NCBI RefSeq assembly: GCF_026163695.1 | Contig: NZ_JAOTID010000001.1 | Location: forward strand, 124,001 to 188,000 | Reading direction: 5' to 3' | Length of the DNA: 64,000 nt | From: Shumkonia mesophila | GTDB taxonomy: Bacteria > Pseudomonadota > Alphaproteobacteria > Rhodospirillales > Shumkoniaceae | Shown here: positions 56,299-64,000 of the stretch, in pieces | Numbering within the stretch: the stretch's first letter is position 1 | Layout: each line of letters opens with the position of its first letter | Translations under genes and position numbers: made by a program | Notes under the pieces: generated by a model | The model's database searches: none | What the model was told of the DNA's origin: nothing | The model's input: the letters and a program-made list of their open reading frames with translations, nothing else

Positions 56299-57414
56299 AT
56301 GACCGACAAGCCGATCCACGTCTTCGCCGAGACCGTCGAGGCCGAGGCCCTGGCCCAGTTCGAAAGCGCCATGGCCGAGCCCTATGCCGTGCAGGGCGCC
56401 CTGATGCCCGACGCCCACACCGGCTACTCCCTTCCCATCGGCGCCGCGGTGGCGACCGAGGGCGTCGTGCTGCCGGCGTGGGTCGGCTACGACATCGGCT
56501 GCGGCATGTGCGCGGTGCCGACCACCTTCGCGCGGGCCGACGTGACGCGGGCCGCCAAGGCCATCTTCGATCGGATCTACCGCGACATCCCGGTCGGCTT
56601 CGAGCACAACAAAAAGGCCGTCGACTGGGAACCGCCGTCCGGCATCGAGCCGACGCCCTTCGTCAGAGACCTTCTCGACCGTCGAGCCCGCCAGGAAATC
56701 GGCTCGCTGGGCGGCGGCAACCATTTCATCGAGGTGGGCGTGGACGAGGGGGAAAGGGTATGGATCGTCATCCACTCGGGCTCGCGCAACATCGGCCACA
56801 AGACGGCATCTTATTACATGCGTCAGGCCTCGACGCTGCACACCGGCGAGGACCGGCCGCGCGAGGGTCATTACGGATTCGAAACGGGCTCGGAATGGGG
56901 CGCCCGCTACATAGCCGACATGGCCTTCTGCCTCGCGTTCGCGCTGGCCAACCGCCGCGAGATGATGGCCCGCGTGGTCGCCGCCATCGGCCGCCACGCC
57001 GATGGAGACGCCGACTGGCCGGCGCTCATCAACCGCACCCACAACCACGCCGAATTGAAGGACGGCCGGTGGATCCATCGCAAGGGCGCCACCCACGCCG
57101 AGGCCGGCATGATGGGCGTCATCCCCGGCAACATGCGCGACGGCTCGTTCATCGTCGAGGGCAAGGGCAACCCCGACGCCCTGTGGTCGAGTTCGCACGG
57201 CGCCGGACGCGTGCTCGGCCGCAACCAGGCGAAACGAACACTCAGGCTGGAGGACTTTCAGCGGACGATGATGGGCATCCAGGCGCGGGTGAAGCCGGCA
57301 ACGCTGGACGAGAGCCCGGCCGCCTACAAAGACATCTTCGAGGTGATGCGCCAGCAGGAACCGCTGGTGACGGTCAGGCACCACATCCGCCCGCTGATCA
57401 ACATCAAGGGGTGA
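56299..57414 (+). CDS. RtcB-family RNA ligase
   Basis: A 371-residue RtcB protein. Family motifs: GALMPDAHTGYSLPIGAAVA, GYDIGCGMCAV (metal-binding Cys), LGGGNHFIEVGVDEGE, HSGSRNIGHKTA, GATHAEAGMMGVIPGNM, and SSSHGAGRVLGRNQAKR with a conserved His in the guanylylation region. RtcB joins 2',3'-cyclic phosphate or 3'-phosphate and 5'-OH RNA ends with GTP. It is somewhat shorter than E. coli RtcB (408). No RtcA or RtcR was seen nearby, so it is not the classical rtcRBA operon. Its stop overlaps the convergent MFS gene by 11 nt. Confidence 0.9.
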   Translation: MTDKPIHVFAETVEAEALAQFESAMAEPYAVQGALMPDAHTGYSLPIGAAVATEGVVLPAWVGYDIGCGMCAVPTTFARADVTRAAKAIFDRIYRDIPVGFEHNKKAVDWEPPSGIEPTPFVRDLLDRRARQEIGSLGGGNHFIEVGVDEGERVWIVIHSGSRNIGHKTASYYMRQASTLHTGEDRPREGHYGFETGSEWGARYIADMAFCLAFALANRREMMARVVAAIGRHADGDADWPALINRTHNHAELKDGRWIHRKGATHAEAGMMGVIPGNMRDGSFIVEGKGNPDALWSSSHGAGRVLGRNQAKRTLRLEDFQRTMMGIQARVKPATLDESPAAYKDIFEVMRQQEPLVTVRHHIRPLINIKG

Positions 57415-58657
57415 GGGCCGGCTCGCCTTCGAGGTTCGCCGCGTAAACCTGCCGCCGCCGCCAGGCCCACGCCCAGACCAGCAGGCACAACAGGGCGCCG
57501 CCGGCCACCGGCAGGCGCAGGCCGACGGTTTCGGCGAGACCGCCGATGATCAGCGCCCCCACCGAGGGCGTCGCCCGCGCCGCCGTGCCGTAGAGGCTGA
57601 TGACGCGGCCGCGCAATCGGGGCTCGACCGCCGACTGGATGAGGGTCTGGTTGCCGATGCCGAGCACGATGAGGGCGAAGCCCAGCGCCGCCGCCAGCGG
57701 CAGGGCCAGCCACAGGGCGTCGGTGGCGGCGAAGGCCAGCAGGGCCAGCGAGGCCGCCCCCATGGCGCCGAGCGTCACCGCGGTCATCCCCGTGGTGCCG
57801 CCGCGGCGGCCCGCCAGGAGCAGCCCGCCGCCGACCGCGCCCAGGCCAAGCGCGCTCATCAGCGAGGCCAGCGTTTCCGGGCCGCCCTGGAACACCTGCG
57901 CCGCGAAGCCGGGGAAGAGGTCGATCAGCGGGCGCGCGAAGAAGGCGGTGGAGAACAGCACGACCATCTGCATGCGGATACCGGGATGGGTGGCGATGTA
58001 GCGCATGCCTTCCAAAGTCTCGGCCGTGAACGAGGTGCCAAGCTGCGCGCGCGGCGCCACCGGCACGGCAAGCCGCTGCAAGGCCAGCGTGAAGAGGAAG
58101 AACAAGACCCAGGCGGCGACGAAGGCCCAGCCGATGCCGGCCACGACGATGATGGCGCCGCCGATGGCCGGGCCGACGAAGCGCGAGCCGTTGAAGACCA
58201 TGGAATTGAGCGCCAGCCCGGTGGGCAGCAGTTCGCGCCCGATCAGGGTGAAGACCAAGCTCATGCGCGACGGCCGCTGGAAGGACAGGGTAGCGCCGCG
58301 CAGGATGGAAATCGCCAACAGAAGCCAAATCGTCATCAGTCCCGAGAAGGTGAGGGCGGCCAGTGCGGCGGAATAGAGGAGCGCGGTGGCCTGGGTGATG
58401 CGCAACAGCCGGAGGTAATCCATGCGATCGACGACGGTGCCGGCGATCAGGCCGAGAATGATCATCGGCGCCGCCTCGGCGATGGCGATGCCGCCCAGCC
58501 AGGCGGTGGATTCGGTCAATTGCCAGGTCAGCCAGCCGATGGCGATGCGCTGCACCCACACGCCGACGTTGGAGGCGGCGATGCCGGCAATGTAGAAGCG
58601 GTAGTTGCTGAGGGCGAAGAGGCGCCGGAAGGTCTCGAAATTGGCGGGCAGCCGCAT
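57404..58657 (-). CDS. MFS transporter (EntS-like)
   Basis: A 417-residue efflux-type transporter of the MFS_3/EntS branch, with twelve transmembrane segments. The N-terminus is ALSNYRFYIAGIAASNVGVW then QRIAIGWLTWQLTESTAWL; LIAGTVVDRMDYLRLLRITQ is the loop 2-3 motif; FLVFTL... and PGFAAQVFQGGPETLASL are in the second half. EntS exports enterobactin; here the cargo is unknown. ATG at 58657; lpd begins on the same strand 29 nt before it (stop at 58687). Frame extends upstream into lpd without support. Confidence 0.88.
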   Translation of the reverse strand: MRLPANFETFRRLFALSNYRFYIAGIAASNVGVWVQRIAIGWLTWQLTESTAWLGGIAIAEAAPMIILGLIAGTVVDRMDYLRLLRITQATALLYSAALAALTFSGLMTIWLLLAISILRGATLSFQRPSRMSLVFTLIGRELLPTGLALNSMVFNGSRFVGPAIGGAIIVVAGIGWAFVAAWVLFFLFTLALQRLAVPVAPRAQLGTSFTAETLEGMRYIATHPGIRMQMVVLFSTAFFARPLIDLFPGFAAQVFQGGPETLASLMSALGLGAVGGGLLLAGRRGGTTGMTAVTLGAMGAASLALLAFAATDALWLALPLAAALGFALIVLGIGNQTLIQSAVEPRLRGRVISLYGTAARATPSVGALIIGGLAETVGLRLPVAGGALLCLLVWAWAWRRRQVYAANLEGEPALTP

Positions 58658-58686
58658 GGCGACTCTCCGCCGCCGGGGGGCGGCGA

Positions 58687-60099
58687 TCAGATGTGAATGG
58701 CCCGGCCGGCGACGGCCAGCGCCGCCTCCTTGAGGGCCTCGGCGAGGCCGGGGTGGCCGTGGGCGCTGCGCGCCAGATCCTCGGCCGAGCCGCCGAATTC
58801 CATGGCGATCACCGCCTCCTGGATGAGGTCGCCGGCCTCGGGCCCGACGATGTGCACCCCCAGGATGGCGTCGGTCTTGGCGTCGGCCAGCACCTTGACG
58901 AAGCCTTCCGTCTCGGCGTTGCAGCGGGCCCGCGAATTGGCGGCGAAGGGGAACTTGCCGACCTTGTAGGCGATGCCTTCTTCCTTCAGCACCTCTTCGG
59001 TGCGCCCGACGCCGGCCACCTCGGGCCAGGTGTAGACGACGCCGGGGATGGCGGCATAGTTCACATGGCCCTTCTGGCCGGCCAGAATCTCGGCCACCGC
59101 CACGCCCTCGTCCTCGGCCTTGTGGGCCAGCATCAGGCCGCCGATGACGTCGCCAATGGCGAAGATGCCGGGCACGCTGGTCTGGAAATCGCCATCCACC
59201 GTCACGAAGCCGCGCTTGTCCGTCGTCACGCCCAGTTTTTCCAGGCCCAGGCCCTCGGTATAGGGGCGCCTTCCGACGGCGACCAGCACGACGTCGGCGT
59301 TGAGCGTTTCGGCGCCGCCGCCGGCCACCGGCTCGGCCGTCAGCGTCACGCCCTTGGCGGACGATTTCGCCCCCGTCACCTTCATGGAGAGCCGGATGTC
59401 GAGGCCCTGCCTTTTCAGGATGCGGGCGGTCTGCGCCGCCACCTCGCCGTCGAGGCCGGGCAGGATGCGATCCAGGAACTCGACCACCGTCACCTGGGCG
59501 CCCAGGCGGCGCCACACCGAGCCCAGCTCCAGCCCGATGATGCCGGCGCCGATGACGATCAGCGACTTCGGCACGCGGTCAAGCGCCAGGGCGCCGGTGG
59601 AGGTGACGATGCGCTTCTCGTCGATCTCGATGCCCGGCAGCGGCGCCGATTCCGAGCCGGTGGCGATCAGGATGTTCTCGGCCGTCAGGGTCTGCTTCTT
59701 GCCGCCCTTGCCGGGATCGACGACGACGGTCGAGGAATCCTTCAGGCTGGCGGCGCCGACGACGCGGGTGATCTTGTTCTTCTTGAACAGAAAGTCGACG
59801 CCCTTGACGTTCTCGGCTACCACCGCGTCCTTACGCTTCATCAGGACCGCGAGATCGAGCGAAACCTTGCCGGCGTTCACGCCGTGAACAGCGAGACCTT
59901 CCGCAGCCATCGCGTAGTGGTGGGAGGATTGCAGCAGCGCCTTCGAGGGGATGCAGCCGACGTTGAGGCAGGTGCCCCCCAGGCTGGCCCGCTTCTCCAC
60001 GCAGGCGACGGAAAGCCCAAGCTGGGCGGCGCGGATGGCGGCAACATAGCCGCCCGGCCCGCCGCCGATGACGATGAGATCGAACGCTGTTTCACTCAT
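58687..60099 (-). CDS. lpd: Dihydrolipoyl dehydrogenase (E3)
   Basis: FAD flavoprotein that reoxidises dihydrolipoyl groups of the 2-oxoglutarate dehydrogenase complex. 470 residues: FAD motif LIVIGGGPGGYVAAIRAAQL, redox disulfide GGTCLNVGCIPSKALL, NAD motif LIVIGAGIIGLELGSVW, and HGHPGLAEALKEAAL with the active-site His. The ATG at 60099 is chosen; the frame extends further only because it translates a dispersed repeat (RLRGNDG-type residues). Follows sucB on the same strand. Confidence 0.95.
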   Translation of the reverse strand: MSETAFDLIVIGGGPGGYVAAIRAAQLGLSVACVEKRASLGGTCLNVGCIPSKALLQSSHHYAMAAEGLAVHGVNAGKVSLDLAVLMKRKDAVVAENVKGVDFLFKKNKITRVVGAASLKDSSTVVVDPGKGGKKQTLTAENILIATGSESAPLPGIEIDEKRIVTSTGALALDRVPKSLIVIGAGIIGLELGSVWRRLGAQVTVVEFLDRILPGLDGEVAAQTARILKRQGLDIRLSMKVTGAKSSAKGVTLTAEPVAGGGAETLNADVVLVAVGRRPYTEGLGLEKLGVTTDKRGFVTVDGDFQTSVPGIFAIGDVIGGLMLAHKAEDEGVAVAEILAGQKGHVNYAAIPGVVYTWPEVAGVGRTEEVLKEEGIAYKVGKFPFAANSRARCNAETEGFVKVLADAKTDAILGVHIVGPEAGDLIQEAVIAMEFGGSAEDLARSAHGHPGLAEALKEAALAVAGRAIHI

Positions 60100-60122
60100 G
60101 AGACCGTTCCCCTTTTCCCTCC

Positions 60123-60192
60123 CGTCATTCCCGCGCAGGCGGGAATCCAGGACGACGGTCGGGACTGGACTCCCGCTTGCGCGGGAGTGACG
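60123..60192. repeat. Dispersed palindromic repeat (cgtCATTCCCGCGCAGGCGGG type)
   Basis: cgtcattcccgcgcaggcgg (60123-60142) followed by gaatccag and, inverted, ctggactcccgcttgcgcgg (60165-60184) then gagtgacg. Each half contains a hairpin (ttcccgc/gcgggaa and ctcccgc/gcgggag). Same repeat class as at 56168-56242. It separates sucB from lpd. Confidence 0.75.
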
Positions 60193-60210
60193 AGACAATA
60201 CAAAGGCGGT

Positions 60211-61515
60211 TTAAACGTCCAGCATGATGCGCGTCGGGTTTTCGATGCAGTCCTTGACCCGCACCAGGAACGACACCGCCTGGCGGCCGTCGATCAGCCG
60301 ATGGTCGTAGGAGAGCGCCAGGTACATCATCGGCTTGGCCACGATCGAACCGTCGGCGAGCACCACCGGACGCTGCTGGATCTTGTGCATGCCGAGCACG
60401 GCGGACTGCGGCAGGTTGAGGATCGGCATCGAGTTGAGCGAGCCGTAAACGCCGGCATTCGAGATGGTGAAGGTGCCGCCCTGCAACTCGTCCAGGCTGA
60501 GCGCGCCGTCGCGGGCCTTCTTGGCCAGGCTGGCGATGGTGGCCTCGATCTGGGCGAAGGACAGCGCATCGGCGTCGCGCACCACCGGCACCACCAGGCC
60601 TTCCTGCAGGCCGACGGCGACGCCGATGTCGTAGTGGTTCTTATAGACGATCTCGTCGCCGTCGATGGCGGCGTTGACCACCGGGAACTCGCGCAGCGCG
60701 GTGACGCAGGCCTTGATGAAGAAGGACATGAAGCCCAGGCGCACGCCGTGCCGCTTCTCGAAGACGTCCTTCACCTGATCGCGCAGCGCCATCACCGCGC
60801 TCATGTCGGCCTCGTTGTAGGTGGTCAGCGTCGCCGCCGTGTTCTGCGAGGCCTTGAGGTTCTCGGCGATGCGCTTGCGCAGGCGGGTCATGCGCACCCT
60901 CTCCTCGCGCGGACCGGCCGGGCGCGGCGGGAACTGGGCGCCGCCCGCGGCCGGGGCCGGCGCGGCGGCCGGAGCCTTGGCGGCGGGCGCGGCGGGCGCG
61001 GCGGCCGGCTTCGGCGCCGGCGCGGCCGGGGCTTCCTTGCGGACCTCCAGGTAGGCCAGGACGTCGCCTTTGGTCAGCCGGCCGTCCTTGCCGGTGGCCG
61101 GGATGGCGGCGGGATTAAGGCCGCTCTCCTCGATCAGCTTGCGCACCGCCGGGGCCAGGGCCGCCTCTGCGGCAGCGGGCACCGGGGCCGGTTGCGGCCG
61201 GGGCGCCGGGGCCGGCTCGGCCTTGGCCGGCGGCGGCGCCTTGGCGGCGGCCGGCTTGGCCCCCCTGGCCGCGGCGGCACCCTCGGCGATGGTGCCGAGC
61301 AGCGCGCCCACCTCGACGTCGGAACCCGCCGCGACGACGATCTCGGAAAGCGTGCCGGCAGCCGGTGCGTTGACTTCCAGCGTCACCTTGTCGGTTTCAA
61401 GCTCCAGCAGCGGCTCGTCGGCGGCAACCGGATCGCCGACCTCCTTGAACCATTTGCTGACCGTGGCTTCGGTGACGGATTCCCCCAGCGTCGGCACCTT
61501 GATCTCAGTCGCCAT
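60211..61515 (-). CDS. sucB: 2-Oxoglutarate dehydrogenase E2, dihydrolipoyl succinyltransferase
   Basis: Core of the 2-oxoglutarate dehydrogenase complex, 434 residues. Lipoyl domain with modified Lys in [11 protein letters not shown], an Ala/Pro-rich linker, a peripheral-subunit-binding domain ([20 protein letters not shown]), a second Ala/Pro linker, and the catalytic acyltransferase domain ending in [14 protein letters not shown] with catalytic His and Asp. ATG at 61515 is fixed by AGGGGAAG just upstream and by the usual [13 protein letters not shown]; a further upstream Met adds eight residues. Confidence 0.96.
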   Translation of the reverse strand: MATEIKVPTLGESVTEATVSKWFKEVGDPVAADEPLLELETDKVTLEVNAPAAGTLSEIVVAAGSDVEVGALLGTIAEGAAAARGAKPAAAKAPPPAKAEPAPAPRPQPAPVPAAAEAALAPAVRKLIEESGLNPAAIPATGKDGRLTKGDVLAYLEVRKEAPAAPAPKPAAAPAAPAAKAPAAAPAPAAGGAQFPPRPAGPREERVRMTRLRKRIAENLKASQNTAATLTTYNEADMSAVMALRDQVKDVFEKRHGVRLGFMSFFIKACVTALREFPVVNAAIDGDEIVYKNHYDIGVAVGLQEGLVVPVVRDADALSFAQIEATIASLAKKARDGALSLDELQGGTFTISNAGVYGSLNSMPILNLPQSAVLGMHKIQQRPVVLADGSIVAKPMMYLALSYDHRLIDGRQAVSFLVRVKDCIENPTRIMLDV

Positions 61516-61599
61516 GACTTCCCCTATACTCTTGCTCACTATGCATTTGGCCGCCCCGCCCGACCGGCGAACGGGGCGATCGAAAATCGTCGACGGCCG

Positions 61600-64000
<2,401 letters not shown>

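Noticed and set aside
60100-60198. N-terminal extension of lpd with RLRGNDG-type residues
   Set aside because: It is a translation of the dispersed CATTCCCG repeat, a well-known annotation artefact; the ATG at 60099 gives the FAD-motif start.

Overview
This window is a high-GC chromosomal segment of an alphaproteobacterium, most likely a Rhodospirillales member (Magnetospirillum/Rhodospirillaceae-like). The assignment is inferred from a long RpoD with an acidic insert, a DnaG primase without zinc ligands, F1 genes in the order atpHAGDC apart from F0, a DUF484-xerC pair, and sucA-sucB-lpd. No prophage, integrase island, CRISPR array or rRNA operon was seen. Most of the window is housekeeping, with several accessory modules between.

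Layout. 1-2.3 kb: the end of a polyol ABC transporter locus (binding protein plus SorC-type regulator). 2.7-7.8 kb: tRNA-CAU, rpoD, dnaG and a YqeY/GatB-domain gene. 8-13.7 kb: carA and carB, with a GxxExxY gene and an inverted repeat between them, then greA. 13.8-16.4 kb: Lrp regulator, trxB and a LysR regulator. 16.5-22.6 kb: a structured non-coding stretch, a ZIP transporter, and a phosphonate biosynthesis locus. The locus holds phnW, a divergent Fe(II)/2OG oxygenase, a PEP mutase fused to a nucleotidyltransferase, and phosphonopyruvate decarboxylase. 22.6-24.6 kb: a divergent EF-G paralogue. 24.9-29 kb: a putrescine/spermidine ABC operon (potFGHI type). 29.2-32.7 kb: a membrane class III nucleotide cyclase translationally coupled to a periplasmic solute-binding protein. 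32.8-37.1 kb: aspartate aminotransferase, uvrB and endonuclease V. 37.2-41.2 kb: a BtsS/BtsR-like two-component system facing a CstA/BtsT-type transporter. 41.4-43.1 kb: a TRAP permease remnant, an IclR regulator and a small DUF4405-like membrane protein. 43.1-48 kb: the F1 ATP synthase operon. 48.4-57.4 kb: a TPR/GT41 glycosyltransferase, priA, DUF484, xerC, an MFS transporter and an RtcB-family ligase. 57.4-64 kb: a second MFS transporter, lpd, sucB and a partial sucA.

How the genes work together. PepM makes phosphonopyruvate from PEP, Ppd decarboxylates it, and PhnW can aminate phosphonoacetaldehyde to 2-aminoethylphosphonate. The fused nucleotidyltransferase could then activate that product as a CMP derivative for attachment to a lipid or glycan, and the divergent oxygenase could hydroxylate it. 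This last part is inference and is the most interesting system in the window. Other leads are the cyclase/binding-protein pair, a carA leader that looks like an attenuator, the structured RNA before the ZIP gene, and a 21-bp-period direct repeat upstream of cstA.

All coordinates, start choices and motif positions were read by eye. No database search or folding program was run.
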